From Sulfurimonas hydrogeniphila (GTDB lineage Bacteria; Campylobacterota; Campylobacteria; Campylobacterales; Sulfurimonadaceae), in NCBI RefSeq assembly GCF_009068765.1, contig NZ_CP035534.1:124001-188000 (forward strand): a DNA stretch of 64,000 nt, written 5' to 3'. Within the stretch, counting starts at the first letter, position 1; each line of letters opens with the position of its first letter. Below, in pieces: positions 44,888 to 53,786 of the stretch. A program made the position numbers and the translations under genes. The notes beneath the pieces were generated by a model that saw only the letters and a program-made list of their open reading frames with translations, ran no database searches and was not told where the DNA came from.

Positions 44888-45400
44888 ATGATTAGACGTA
44901 TGCCGTGGTGGTTAGCCGGAATCTTAATGGCGTTATTGGTACTGTTTACATTTTCAGTATTTGGAGCAAACAGGCCTTTTGGAGCATCAACCTATGTGCC
45001 TTATTTCGCAGGGATACTTTTTGATTTAAGTCCCGAAAAATACCCTTATCTCAAAGAGGTACATTTTGCCGGTGCCTGGGAAGGGGTAATGCTTTTGGGT
45101 GCTCTGACAGGCGGTTTTTTGACCTCTGTCTTTGTCACAAAAACTTTTCGTTTGAGTATTATGCCCACAGGCTGGAAAAAATATAAAAACTCTTCAGTCA
45201 TATCACGGCTTGTTTGGAGTTTTATCAGCGGTTTTTTTCTTATAATAGGTGCACGCCTGGCAGGCGGATGTACAAGCGGGCATTTTTTAAGCGGGATGGC
45301 ACAGACGGCTATAAGCAGTATGATTTTTGGCGGAGTAGTTCTTTTAAGTCTGATTATTACAGGAAAAGTATTTTATAAAAGTGAGGCAAATGATGTTTGA
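44888..45400 (+). CDS. YeeE/YedE family transporter, first half-protein
   Basis: A 170-residue membrane protein with four hydrophobic helices and the family motif LAGGCTSGHFLSG, whose cysteine is essential for thiosulfate or sulfur-compound uptake in YeeE (TsuA). In many bacteria the protein is one chain of about 350-400 residues; here it is split in two. The second half follows with an 11-bp overlap. A TATAAT -10 at 44852-44857 precedes the gene. Confidence 0.83.
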   Translation: MIRRMPWWLAGILMALLVLFTFSVFGANRPFGASTYVPYFAGILFDLSPEKYPYLKEVHFAGAWEGVMLLGALTGGFLTSVFVTKTFRLSIMPTGWKKYKNSSVISRLVWSFISGFFLIIGARLAGGCTSGHFLSGMAQTAISSMIFGGVVLLSLIITGKVFYKSEANDV

Positions 45401-45995
45401 TAGAATCTTAAACATGTTTACGACTGTCTCCAATGAATCCCACGGTTCGGTATTTGTCGTTTTTATGATAGGGCTTGTGTTTGGTGTACTGATTCAGTAC
45501 AGCAGGGTGGACAAGTTTGAAAAAATTGCCGGTTTTGCAATGCTCAGAGATACAGTGGTGCCTAAAATGCTCTTTTTGGCAATAGGTTTAGCCTCTATAG
45601 GACTCTATTTTATGGTGGAAGCGGGATATGCATCGTACCATCCAAAGCCGATCATCTTAGGCGGACTGATTATAGGCGGTACGATTTTTGGTATTTCTAT
45701 GGCAATACTGGGAAAATGTCCGGGAACCGGTCCCGTATCTATTGCAGAAGGGCGCATTGATGTTCTTGTGGGAGCCATCGGCGGAATATTCGGCGGGCTG
45801 GTCTTTACTGTTTATTTCGATTTTTTTAAAAAAATCATGGGTGAGAGTCTTGGAAAAACAACCTTGGTATCCTACTTTCAGGGACATGAAAATTTAAGTG
45901 TCTTTATTTTTGGTATTGTTCTTATTATTGTGAGTATTGTTATTCCTCTTCGCCAAGAGTTTGATGAAGCGGATCTGCAACAGCTGCAAGAATAA
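45390..45995 (+). CDS. YeeE/YedE family transporter, second half-protein
   Basis: About 201 residues with five or six hydrophobic helices and the second family motif, ILGKCPGTGPVSIAEGRID. It should pair with the preceding half to form a sulfur-compound channel in the inner membrane. The ATG at 45390, after GAGGC, is preferred over the GTG at 45381. A role in thiosulfate or sulfur trafficking fits a sulfur-oxidising host, but the substrate is inferred. Confidence 0.83.
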   Translation: MMFDRILNMFTTVSNESHGSVFVVFMIGLVFGVLIQYSRVDKFEKIAGFAMLRDTVVPKMLFLAIGLASIGLYFMVEAGYASYHPKPIILGGLIIGGTIFGISMAILGKCPGTGPVSIAEGRIDVLVGAIGGIFGGLVFTVYFDFFKKIMGESLGKTTLVSYFQGHENLSVFIFGIVLIIVSIVIPLRQEFDEADLQQLQE

Positions 45996-46002
45996 TATTT
46001 AT

Positions 46003-46016
46003 TGATAAATATCATC
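46003..46016 (+). promoter_or_regulatory. Fnr/Crp-type operator before the regulator operon
   Basis: TTGAT-AAAT-ATCAT, one base from a perfect TTGAT-N4-ATCAA site. Its centre (46009.5) is about 41 bp before the start predicted by TATAAT at 46038-46043, the class II activator position. It controls the gene at 46067 and the Crp-family regulator behind it. Confidence 0.7.
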
Positions 46017-46066
46017 TTTTCACCGGATTTTCTTCTGTATAATATTCCTTAAAAAAGGAAATAGAT

Positions 46067-46516
46067 ATGCAGCAGATACAGAGAATAGCAATACTGTTTG
46101 GAGTTTTATTCCAGTTTGCAATAGCGCAAACACCAGAATTGGATACACAGGAATTTCCTTTAGAAGAATTGAAAAAACAAAATATTCAAATTGCTGCGCT
46201 CGCGGCAAAAGAGATGTCCAAAACACTGCCTCAAAAAGTCGACAGATATACTACTGTCACAAGTATCATTAATGACAAGAACACGCTGGTATATACATTT
46301 GTTATCGATACCGGCAAAAAAAGTGATGCAACTGTTCAAAAAGAAGACCACAGCAGAATGCAAAAAGCAATCACGACAGGTGTCTGTAAAACTTCAGAAA
46401 AATTTTTGCTTGCCGGAATTGATACTCTTTATGTTTACAAAAGCGAAAAAACAGGCAGGGTATTGTTCAGGTTTAAAATCACTCAAGAGAAATGCCCAAA
46501 TCTAACCAGTCGATAA
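46067..46516 (+). CDS. secreted protein of unknown function
   Basis: A 149-residue protein with a signal peptide (residues 1-20, ending AIA) and a mature domain with two cysteines (TTGVCKTSEKF and TQEKCPNL) that could form a disulfide in the periplasm. No family is recognised. It is the first gene of an operon with the Crp-family regulator (8-bp gap) and lies behind an Fnr-type operator. A link to nitrogen-oxide respiration is inferred from position only. Confidence 0.68.
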   Translation: MQQIQRIAILFGVLFQFAIAQTPELDTQEFPLEELKKQNIQIAALAAKEMSKTLPQKVDRYTTVTSIINDKNTLVYTFVIDTGKKSDATVQKEDHSRMQKAITTGVCKTSEKFLLAGIDTLYVYKSEKTGRVLFRFKITQEKCPNLTSR

Positions 46517-46523
46517 GTCTCTT

Positions 46524-47192
46524 ATGCCGATTAAAAATATCATACGGTCTCAGAATTTTTTTTCCTCTTTGGAAGATGAAGACCTGGAGCGACTTGCATC
46601 CATATCCTTGCTGCATCATTATAAAAAAGAGTATATGCTTCAGTATGAAAATGAAGAGTGTAATGAACTGTTTTTTCTGTGCGAGGGTATGGCAAAAGCC
46701 TATAAAATTGACAAACACAATAATGAAGTTGTGCTGCACTACATATATGCAGATTCAATGATATCGGAGATTTCGGATACTGATGCTGAAAAACTCCGGT
46801 CCTTTTCAAATATTCAGCTGATTGAAGATTCCCAGGTTTTAAGTATAAATTATCAAAAATTCAAGAAGTATTTTTTAGAAACACATCTGTTGCAAAAGGA
46901 ATTTACGGGTGAGATTGTAAAAAGATCATTACAATTACAATCTTTAATCAATCGGGAATTTATCTTTGATGCTGTTTCGAAGGTCAGCATGATGCTTTAT
47001 GATGATTTGCAAATGTTTAACAAACTCAAGCGCCATGAGATATCCCTGATGCTGCATATTCAGCCGGCAACACTTTCACGTGTTCTTAACAGATTAAAAC
47101 GAAACAATATTATTGATATAATACACGGGCAGGTAAAAATCATCAGTCAAAGAGGTTTGCAAAATATATACAAGGATAAAATTGATGACTAA
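46524..47192 (+). CDS. Crp/Fnr-family transcriptional regulator (candidate N-oxide regulator)
   Basis: A 222-residue protein with an N-terminal cyclic-nucleotide-binding-type beta roll (about 10-120), a dimer helix, and a C-terminal helix-turn-helix (LKRHEISLMLHIQPATLSRVLNRLKRNNII). It lacks the N-terminal cysteine cluster of oxygen-sensing Fnr, so it is more like NnrR/DNR/NssR proteins that respond to nitric oxide. Matching operators lie upstream of its own operon, nosZ, nosB and nosL. The signal it senses is an inference. Confidence 0.85.
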   Translation: MPIKNIIRSQNFFSSLEDEDLERLASISLLHHYKKEYMLQYENEECNELFFLCEGMAKAYKIDKHNNEVVLHYIYADSMISEISDTDAEKLRSFSNIQLIEDSQVLSINYQKFKKYFLETHLLQKEFTGEIVKRSLQLQSLINREFIFDAVSKVSMMLYDDLQMFNKLKRHEISLMLHIQPATLSRVLNRLKRNNIIDIIHGQVKIISQRGLQNIYKDKIDD

Positions 47193-48138
47193 AATAAAAT
47201 TTCTAGGGGCATTGATTTTTTTTCTTTCCATAGTGCTTGCCCTGTACTCCAAACATATTGCTGCGCATAATGAAGCAAATTTGCGACTTTTGAAAGTGAT
47301 TAATGAACAAAAAGCATTTACACAGGAGATTGCGAAAAATATCTTTTTTATGTATAAAAACAAAGATGCTTCAGTAGAAGAGTTGGACAAATATATACAG
47401 TCTTTTGTTGAAAATATGAACAACAAAGATGAGATACTCGATAAGATATTTTCAAAAGATATCAAACAGGAGTCGGAAAAAATTATTTCCCTGTGGAATA
47501 ACTTTTATCTGCTTGTGCAAAAATTCAGAGATGCCTCCCGGATACACAACGGTTATACAAACATTGTAATTGACAAACTGGTCAAAGATATCTATGATAC
47601 AAATCTGCAGCTTGTAGTAGAATTCAACAAACTGATAAAAATGCATAAAAAATATTTTGACACACTGCAGCATAAAAATAAAACTATTCAAGTTACGCTG
47701 TTTGTTGTTTTGCTTCTTTTGCTTTTATACCTTTTTTCCCAATTAAAATCTTTGCTTGGATTTATTCAGAAATTTCTCCATACTTCTAAAAAAATTGTGC
47801 AAAAATCAACGGTACTTGGTGTGGAGCCGATAGAAGAAAAGAGCAGTATTGCTGATGTGACACAGGCAGCGGATGCTTTTAATTTTCTTGTTCAAAAGAT
47901 AGACAAATCAATTGAAAATTCGAGCAAGTCCATCCAGGCTGCTTCTAAATCACTCGAAGAGACAGAAAAAAGTATAGAGGATTTGCTGGAATTAATTGCT
48001 GTGATGGATGAAGAAAACAGACTTGACAAAAATTTGGTAAAAAAAGAGGATATCCTTATCGAATCTTTGGAAGAACTCACTACATCTCTGCAGAAACTCC
48101 ATTCTCTGAAAATACATTTGGACAACTTTAAAAAATAA
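47185..48138 (+). CDS. membrane protein with helical periplasmic sensor and cytoplasmic coiled coil, no output domain
   Basis: A protein of 317 residues: a helix at about 5-22, a periplasmic all-helical domain of about 145 residues similar in layout to the NarX/PilJ sensor fold, and a second helix at about 169-188. A cytoplasmic HAMP-like and coiled-coil tail rich in Ser/Glu/Lys follows (SSKSIQAASKSLEETEKSIEDL). No kinase, methyl-accepting hairpin or cyclase is present. The ATG at 47185 overlaps the regulator gene by 8 bp. It may relay a nitrogen-oxide signal by contact with a partner; that is a guess. Confidence 0.7.
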   Translation: MTKIKFLGALIFFLSIVLALYSKHIAAHNEANLRLLKVINEQKAFTQEIAKNIFFMYKNKDASVEELDKYIQSFVENMNNKDEILDKIFSKDIKQESEKIISLWNNFYLLVQKFRDASRIHNGYTNIVIDKLVKDIYDTNLQLVVEFNKLIKMHKKYFDTLQHKNKTIQVTLFVVLLLLLLYLFSQLKSLLGFIQKFLHTSKKIVQKSTVLGVEPIEEKSSIADVTQAADAFNFLVQKIDKSIENSSKSIQAASKSLEETEKSIEDLLELIAVMDEENRLDKNLVKKEDILIESLEELTTSLQKLHSLKIHLDNFKK

Positions 48139-48147
48139 AACTAATTG

Positions 48148-48173
48148 AATAATTTGACCAAGGTCAAATTATT
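48148..48173 (+). promoter_or_regulatory. extended Fnr/Crp-type operator before nosZ
   Basis: Two 12-bp arms, AATAATTTGACC and GGTCAAATTATT, are perfect complements around a central AA; the core TTGAC-N4-GTCAA matches Crp/Fnr-family sites such as those of DNR/NnrR. It lies 75 bp before the nosZ ATG. A weak -10 (TAAGAT, 48190-48195) would place it at about -41. Confidence 0.82.
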
Positions 48174-48247
48174 AGATGCCTTTGTGTATTAAGATTTTTC
48201 TATCATTTGGGAAAATTTCTCAAAATGAAAGAAAAAAGGAGAATACA

Positions 48248-50854
48248 ATGGCTACTCATTTAAGTAAGCTGACTTCACTTATTTTAGGCACTTCACTGAT
48301 GGCGACTGTTGCGTCGGCAGCTATCGGCGGTGAACTGCAAAAAGTAATGAAGGCAAGGGGACTTACGGAAAACGATATTATTCATGCTGCAAAAACATAC
48401 ACACCAAGCGGTGGCAGAGATGAATTTATTGTATTTAGTTCTGGTGGACAGTCCGGACAGATAATTGTCTACGGTGTTCCATCTATGAAAATATTAAAAT
48501 ATATTGCCGTATTTACGCCGGAACCATGGCAGGGCTACGGATATGACGAGGATTCCAAAAAAATCCTGGCACAAGGAAAAATCCGGGGAAAATCAATCAC
48601 CTGGGGAGATACGCACCACCCGGCACTCTCTGAGACAAAAGGGGTGTATGACGGAAAATGGCTTATTATCAACGATAAGGCAAATCCTCGTCTGGCTGTA
48701 ATTGATTTAAATGATTTTGAAACCAAACAGATTGTTGTGAATCCTGTTTTCAAATCAGAACACGGCGGCTCTTTCTTTACGCCAAACTCAAAACATATTT
48801 TAGAAGCATGTCAGTACGCTGCGCCGTATGACAATAACTATCACCCGATAGAAGAGTACAAAGAGACATATCGGGGCGGTGTGACTGTATGGAGTTTTGA
48901 TCCAAAAATCGGTCGTATCAAACCAAAAGATTCATTTACGATTGAGATGCCTCCTTATATGCAGGATTTGAGTGATGCCGGAAAAGGCGCCTCTTTTGGA
49001 TGGGGTTTTACAAACTCTTTCAATACAGAGATGTACACAGGCGGTATAGAAGTCGGAATGCCACCGTTTGAGGCAGGAATGTCAAGAAATGATACTGACT
49101 TTTTACATGTATACAACTGGAAAAAACTCTACCAGCTTTCTAAAAACAAAAAAAATGTAAAAGTTGTCAACGGAATGAAGGTTATTCCTATGAGTGTGGC
49201 AGTGGCCAACAATGCACTGTTTTTAATTCCTGAACCGAAATCTCCGCACGGTGTTGATGTCTCTCCTGATGGTGAATACATCACTATCTGTGGAAAACTT
49301 GATACACATGCTTCTGTTTTTAAATGGAGTAAAATCAAAAAACTGATTGATAACCATGAATATGCAGGAAAAGATCCTTACGGGATTCCTATTTTGGATA
49401 TGAAAAAATCTTTACACGGTCAGGTAGAGTTGGGTCTTGGGCCATTGCACAACCAGTATGGCAAAAACTGGAAAGACGGTGAAATCTATACGTCACTTTA
49501 TGTGGATTCACAAATTGTAAAATGGAACTACAAAACACTGAAAGTCCTTGACAAAGTCAATGTGCATTATAATGTTGGACACCTGTGTAGTATGGAAGGA
49601 AAATCGGCTGATCCGCAGGGAAAATATGTAATTTCTTTGAACAAACTTGCTATTGACAGATTTAATCCGGTTGGTCCTCTGCATCCGCAAAATCACCAGC
49701 TGATTGATATCAGAGGCAAAAAAATGGACCTTTTGTATGATATGCCGATTCCGTTGGGTGAACCACACCAGGCGGTTGCAATTCGTGCGAGTAAACTGCA
49801 TACTGAAGTACGCTACAAAATGGGTACAAATCCGAAAACGGGTAAAATGCATGTAGGAAAAACGCTTGCAGGACAGGAAAGAATTGTAAGAAAAGGCAAT
49901 AAAGTATATATTTACGGTACATTGGTCCGTTCCCATATTAATCCTGAACGGATTACTGTGAACAAAGGAGATACTGTAATCTTTTATCTGACAAATCTTG
50001 AAAGAGCAGAAGATGAGACACACGGTTTTACAGTAGATAACTACAATGTACACGGATCATTGGAACCGGGAGAGACTGTAGAACTTAAATTCAAAGCGGA
50101 CAGAGAGGGTGTCTTCCCTTACTACTGTACAGAGTTTTGTTCTGCCCTTCACTTAGAAATGATGGGTTATCTGATGGTCAAAGATCCAAACAAAAAATAT
50201 GTCAGCGCACAAAAGCTTAAAATGAAAAAAATGTCAAAAGCTGAGCTTAAAGCCGAGTATGAAAAGACTGTAGCTGTGAACAATGCAACAGATGCGGTTA
50301 TTCAGTCTGTTGTCAAGTTCCTAAAAGAAAATCATTACGAAAAATATCCTACAGTCAAAGCACTTGTAGAAGATGCACTTGACCAGTACGGAAAAATTCC
50401 GGAACAAAAGAAAAAAGCTGATGAAGCCGTCAAAAAAGGCGACTATGAAAAAGCAATTCTTTTTGAAAATATGATTTGGCAGTATATGGTCAAGACGGCA
50501 GATGTCGGTATCCGTGCCAAAGATTTGTTAGTGAAAAAAGTTGCAACAAAACAGTCTCCTGCTGCTGCTGCCGGTGAACGGGCATTTGGCGAAGGCGGAT
50601 GTGGCGGTTGTCATGTTATCGGTAAAGTATCTTCTGGGCCAGACCTCACAGGTGTTTTACTCCGTCATGAAAATGCTGAGAAATGGGTCAAAGACTTCAT
50701 TATGGATCCTGCATCCAAATATGATGATCCGTATGTGAAAAGTATGATAGATTACTTTAATCTAAAAATGCCGAATCAGCATATGAATGAAAAAGAAGTC
50801 AAAAATATCATTGAATACCTGAAATGGGTCGATGAGAATGCAAATCTGTTTTAA
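48248..50854 (+). CDS. nosZ: nitrous-oxide reductase, clade II, with C-terminal cytochrome c domain
   Basis: Reduces N2O to N2 in the periplasm. It has a Sec-type signal (MATHLSKLTSLILGTSLMATVASA) rather than Tat, as in clade II. The beta-propeller carries the CuZ histidines in DTHHPALSE, EHGGSFF, PHGVDVSPDG, GPLHNQYG, NVGHLC and EPHQAV. The cupredoxin domain has the CuA motif CTEFCSALHLEM (about 627). A monohaem cytochrome c domain (CGGCH, about 785) ends the 868-residue protein, as in Wolinella cNosZ. The ATG at 48248, after AAGGAGA, is chosen over an in-frame ATG 72 bp upstream. An Fnr-type operator precedes it. Confidence 0.97.
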   Translation: MATHLSKLTSLILGTSLMATVASAAIGGELQKVMKARGLTENDIIHAAKTYTPSGGRDEFIVFSSGGQSGQIIVYGVPSMKILKYIAVFTPEPWQGYGYDEDSKKILAQGKIRGKSITWGDTHHPALSETKGVYDGKWLIINDKANPRLAVIDLNDFETKQIVVNPVFKSEHGGSFFTPNSKHILEACQYAAPYDNNYHPIEEYKETYRGGVTVWSFDPKIGRIKPKDSFTIEMPPYMQDLSDAGKGASFGWGFTNSFNTEMYTGGIEVGMPPFEAGMSRNDTDFLHVYNWKKLYQLSKNKKNVKVVNGMKVIPMSVAVANNALFLIPEPKSPHGVDVSPDGEYITICGKLDTHASVFKWSKIKKLIDNHEYAGKDPYGIPILDMKKSLHGQVELGLGPLHNQYGKNWKDGEIYTSLYVDSQIVKWNYKTLKVLDKVNVHYNVGHLCSMEGKSADPQGKYVISLNKLAIDRFNPVGPLHPQNHQLIDIRGKKMDLLYDMPIPLGEPHQAVAIRASKLHTEVRYKMGTNPKTGKMHVGKTLAGQERIVRKGNKVYIYGTLVRSHINPERITVNKGDTVIFYLTNLERAEDETHGFTVDNYNVHGSLEPGETVELKFKADREGVFPYYCTEFCSALHLEMMGYLMVKDPNKKYVSAQKLKMKKMSKAELKAEYEKTVAVNNATDAVIQSVVKFLKENHYEKYPTVKALVEDALDQYGKIPEQKKKADEAVKKGDYEKAILFENMIWQYMVKTADVGIRAKDLLVKKVATKQSPAAAAGERAFGEGGCGGCHVIGKVSSGPDLTGVLLRHENAEKWVKDFIMDPASKYDDPYVKSMIDYFNLKMPNQHMNEKEVKNIIEYLKWVDENANLF

Positions 50855-50874
50855 ACACAACAGTATGTCAACAG

Positions 50875-50902
50875 GGAGGAGGAATGCTTTTTTTCCTCCT
50901 CC
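50875..50902 (+). terminator. strong hairpin between nosZ and nosB
   Basis: A perfect 10-bp stem, GGAGGAGGAA / TTCCTCCTCC, with the loop TGCTTTTT, 20 bp after nosZ. There is no T-tract after it. It may stabilise the nosZ mRNA or cause partial termination, so that nosZ is made in excess over the assembly genes. Confidence 0.65.
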
Positions 50903-50913
50903 ACAATGAAAAA

Positions 50914-50927
50914 TTGATATATATCAT
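50914..50927 (+). promoter_or_regulatory. Fnr/Crp-type operator before nosB
   Basis: TTGAT-ATAT-ATCAT, almost identical to the site at 46003. TACAAT at 50951-50956 is a suitable -10, giving a start near 50963 with the operator centred about -42. A further TATAAT lies at 50979-50984. Confidence 0.68.
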
Positions 50928-51007
50928 TAAATTTACCCCAAACAATTAGATACAATTAACTAAGTCTATATTTAAGTTTATAATCACTTATAGTAAAGGA
51001 ATAAAAT

Positions 51008-51793
51008 ATGCATCCAAGTCTCATAAAAGCCAAAATATTTGCCACAATAGCTTTACTGATTTTAACATTTTCATTTACACTGCCAATGATAGCTTTTCAC
51101 GGAACCTTGAATAAAATAGAAGAAGGGAAGGCAAATGAAGTCTCATCGGTCAGTAAAAGTGTATGGAATCTATACAACAAAGGAAGATATAAAAGCGTTG
51201 CAACACCTAAAGATGCCAGAAACAATTTAGAGAAGATGATAGAAGAAGGGGCTGAAATCGGTCCGGCATCTCTGCCTATCTGGGCGGTTTCTCTGGAAGC
51301 TCCAAATTATCCGAAAGAGGCATTTCCGGAAGGGATACCTGTCTTTTTCCATTTTGACGGATACAGTGGAGAAGTACATGAAATGAACACAATCAACCAC
51401 TATGTGGGTATGGACCCTATGTGGGCAGGCGGTCATATAGAACGTGCAATCGGAATTTATGCTCTTTTATTTCTTTCTTTGGGAATTATTTTGTTTATTG
51501 CCTATGATAAAAAAATCTTTAATTACATTATGCTGATTCCTGCCGCACTGCCGCTTATCTTTATAGCTGATTACTCCTACTGGCTGTATCATTTTGGGCA
51601 CAGTCTGCATGACTGGGGTGCTTTTAAAATCAAGCCTTTTATGCCGACTGTTTTTGGTGACGGAAAAATAGCACAGTTTACAACACACTCCTACCCAACC
51701 ATTGGTTTTTACATGCTGTTGCTTATCAGTTTTTTCAGTATTTTGGCTTTTTTCGCAAAACAGAAAGCTTTTAAAGAGATGGAAGAGAAATAA
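51008..51793 (+). CDS. nosB: NosB, membrane protein of the nos cluster
   Basis: A 261-residue protein with a first membrane helix at about 12-30, a periplasmic part (about 31-150), then helices at about 153-172, 178-195 and 232-252. It occupies the nosB position directly after nosZ, as in Wolinella succinogenes and other clade II nos loci. Segments such as NHYVGMDPM and DYSYWLYHFGHSLHDWGAFKIKPFMPTVFG are conserved-looking, with several His and Tyr. Its exact role is unproven; suggestions include electron transport or maturation. The ribosome site is AAAGGA. Confidence 0.87.
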   Translation: MHPSLIKAKIFATIALLILTFSFTLPMIAFHGTLNKIEEGKANEVSSVSKSVWNLYNKGRYKSVATPKDARNNLEKMIEEGAEIGPASLPIWAVSLEAPNYPKEAFPEGIPVFFHFDGYSGEVHEMNTINHYVGMDPMWAGGHIERAIGIYALLFLSLGIILFIAYDKKIFNYIMLIPAALPLIFIADYSYWLYHFGHSLHDWGAFKIKPFMPTVFGDGKIAQFTTHSYPTIGFYMLLLISFFSILAFFAKQKAFKEMEEK

Positions 51794-51794
51794 A

Positions 51795-53009
51795 ATGCTT
51801 CTAAGAATATTTGTATTGCTTTTGTATTGTAACGGATTAAATGCAAATATTCTGCAAGAGGCTATAGACAAAGCTCCTGCAGGCTCAATTTTAAAACTCC
51901 CAAAAGGTATATACAAAGGCTCTGTTGTCATTAACAAACCGCTCTCAATCATAGGGCAGGAAGCAGGTGTAATTATTGACGGAGAGAATAACGGAACGGT
52001 CATAACAAGCAAAAGCTCGTATGTGACATTAAGAAATCTGACGATCATCAACAGTGGTGACAGGCATGAGAATGTTGATGCGGCTATTGCAATGAGTGAG
52101 TCCAAACAGTGCGAGATAAGCAACTGTACAATCAAAAACTGTCTGTTTGGCATAGATCTGCAAATGGTCGACAATTCTATCATTCAAAACAATACCATCA
52201 GTTCAAAACCTTTTGCTTTGGGGCTTAGAGGAGATGGCTTAAAGCTGTGGTATTCCAATGACAATATTGTCCGGGGCAACAGACTGATCAAATCACGGGA
52301 TATGGTTGTCTGGTACTCCCACGGAAATCTGATTGAGGAGAACTTTGGAAAAGACGGCAGATACTCTTTGCATTTTATGTATGCGGGAAAAAACATTATA
52401 AAAAACAATTACTACGAGCTCAATTCTGTGGGTATATTTTTTATGTATTCGCAAGACTCCATAGCCGTGGGCAATGTGATTAAAAGCTCTCAGGGTGCCA
52501 CAGGAATGGGCATAGGCTTAAAAGATGCATCCAATTTTACGATAAAAGACAATACGGTCATCTACTGTGCGCAGGGACTTTATATAGACAGATCCCCTTT
52601 TGAGCCGGGAACACACAATACAATAGTGGGCAATAAGATTTTATACAATGCCGAGGCAATGCATTTTCACTCCCTGAGTGAGAATAATATTATTAAAAAC
52701 AATATCATACAGGGAAATATAGAGGATATTGTCAATGACAGCAGAGGCAGCAAGACAAACGAAAATGAAATATCGGGAAATTACTGGGACAAATATGAAG
52801 GTTTTGATAAAAATCACGACGGCATAGGCGATACACCGCATAAAGTGTATCAGTATGCTGACCAACTATGGGTTTATAACTCTAATGTGAAATTTTTTTA
52901 TGCTTCACCGGTTATCTCACTTCTTAATTTTTTGGCAAAACTGGCACCTTTTACGAAACCGCTTTTTTTGATGGAAGACAAGAAACCAAGAGTGGTAAAA
53001 CCATTATGA
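51795..53009 (+). CDS. nosD: NosD, periplasmic NosZ maturation protein (copy 1)
   Basis: A 404-residue exported protein with a signal peptide (MLLRIFVLLLYCNGLNA) and a right-handed beta-helix built from repeats of the type 'NIIKNNxxxxNSxGIFFxYS' (carbohydrate-binding/sugar-hydrolase fold). NosD works with NosF and NosY in building the CuZ sulfide-copper cluster. The ATG at 51795 is 1 bp after the nosB stop; the frame extends upstream but overlaps nosB. A second nosD lies at 58306-59514 with a closely similar C-terminus (GIGDTP, KFFYA, MEDKKP). Confidence 0.94.
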   Translation: MLLRIFVLLLYCNGLNANILQEAIDKAPAGSILKLPKGIYKGSVVINKPLSIIGQEAGVIIDGENNGTVITSKSSYVTLRNLTIINSGDRHENVDAAIAMSESKQCEISNCTIKNCLFGIDLQMVDNSIIQNNTISSKPFALGLRGDGLKLWYSNDNIVRGNRLIKSRDMVVWYSHGNLIEENFGKDGRYSLHFMYAGKNIIKNNYYELNSVGIFFMYSQDSIAVGNVIKSSQGATGMGIGLKDASNFTIKDNTVIYCAQGLYIDRSPFEPGTHNTIVGNKILYNAEAMHFHSLSENNIIKNNIIQGNIEDIVNDSRGSKTNENEISGNYWDKYEGFDKNHDGIGDTPHKVYQYADQLWVYNSNVKFFYASPVISLLNFLAKLAPFTKPLFLMEDKKPRVVKPL

Positions 53010-53034
53010 CTCAAGTTAACAAAAAAGGAACACT

Positions 53035-53778
53035 ATGGCAAAGCAAGTAAAAACAGACAGAAGAGAATTTATAAAGTACTCTACATTGGGTGTTTTGGGA
53101 CTGGTTCTGGGAGGCGGTATTGTTTTGAGCCCGTATTTGCAGGCAAAAGAGAATCGGCTTCGTCCGCCGGGGGCGGTTCCTGAAAAAGAGTTTTTAGGTT
53201 TATGCATTAAATGCGGGCAGTGTCTGCAGGTGTGCCCTTACCACTCTATAAAACTGGCAGATATTGCCAAGGGAGTAGGCGAAGGGACGCCTTACATAGA
53301 TGCAAATATCCGGGGATGTTATGCCTGTGATGCCGTTCCCTGTGTGCTGGCCTGTCCAAGCGGTGCTTTGGACCACAGTTGCTCAAAACCCGAAGATATT
53401 CAGATGGGAGTTGCCGTACTGGAATTTCCCGATACCTGTCTGGCAATGACAAATACTCTGGTACCAAAAGGCTACAATGATAAAATGAAAGCCTTTACCG
53501 CCTCTGTCAACAATGTGACAAGTCAGGAATTGCAGCTTCTTGAAAAATTTGACGGGTATGAGGGAAAAGAGTGTACGCTGTGTGCCGATATGTGCCCGGT
53601 TCCCAATCCTTTAAGTGCCATCGCTATGGTTCCGGATGCGCAGGGAGGGAAGCGCCCTGAAATATATGACGGGTGTATAGGATGCGGAGCCTGTCAGGAG
53701 GTCTGCCCGACGCAAAAACCGTCGATAGTCGTCAAACCAAGAGTAACATACGAACAGTATTATGAAAAAACAACATAG
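53035..53778 (+). CDS. nosG: NosG, NapG-like ferredoxin
   Basis: A 247-residue protein with a twin-arginine signal (TDRREFIKYSTLGVLGL) and four [4Fe-4S] cysteine motifs, for example CIKCGQCLQVCP, CYACDAVPCVLACP, CTLCADMCPVP and CIGCGACQEVCP. Together with NosH it is proposed to carry electrons from menaquinol to NosZ through the cytochromes NosC1 and NosC2. It is placed as in other Campylobacterota nos clusters. The ribosome site is AAAGGA. Confidence 0.94.
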   Translation: MAKQVKTDRREFIKYSTLGVLGLVLGGGIVLSPYLQAKENRLRPPGAVPEKEFLGLCIKCGQCLQVCPYHSIKLADIAKGVGEGTPYIDANIRGCYACDAVPCVLACPSGALDHSCSKPEDIQMGVAVLEFPDTCLAMTNTLVPKGYNDKMKAFTASVNNVTSQELQLLEKFDGYEGKECTLCADMCPVPNPLSAIAMVPDAQGGKRPEIYDGCIGCGACQEVCPTQKPSIVVKPRVTYEQYYEKTT

Positions 53779-53786
53779 GAAATCCC

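Noticed and set aside
48176-48247. 24-codon N-terminal extension of nosZ
   Set aside because: It has no ribosome site and would hide the signal peptide; AAGGAGA before 48248 fixes the start.
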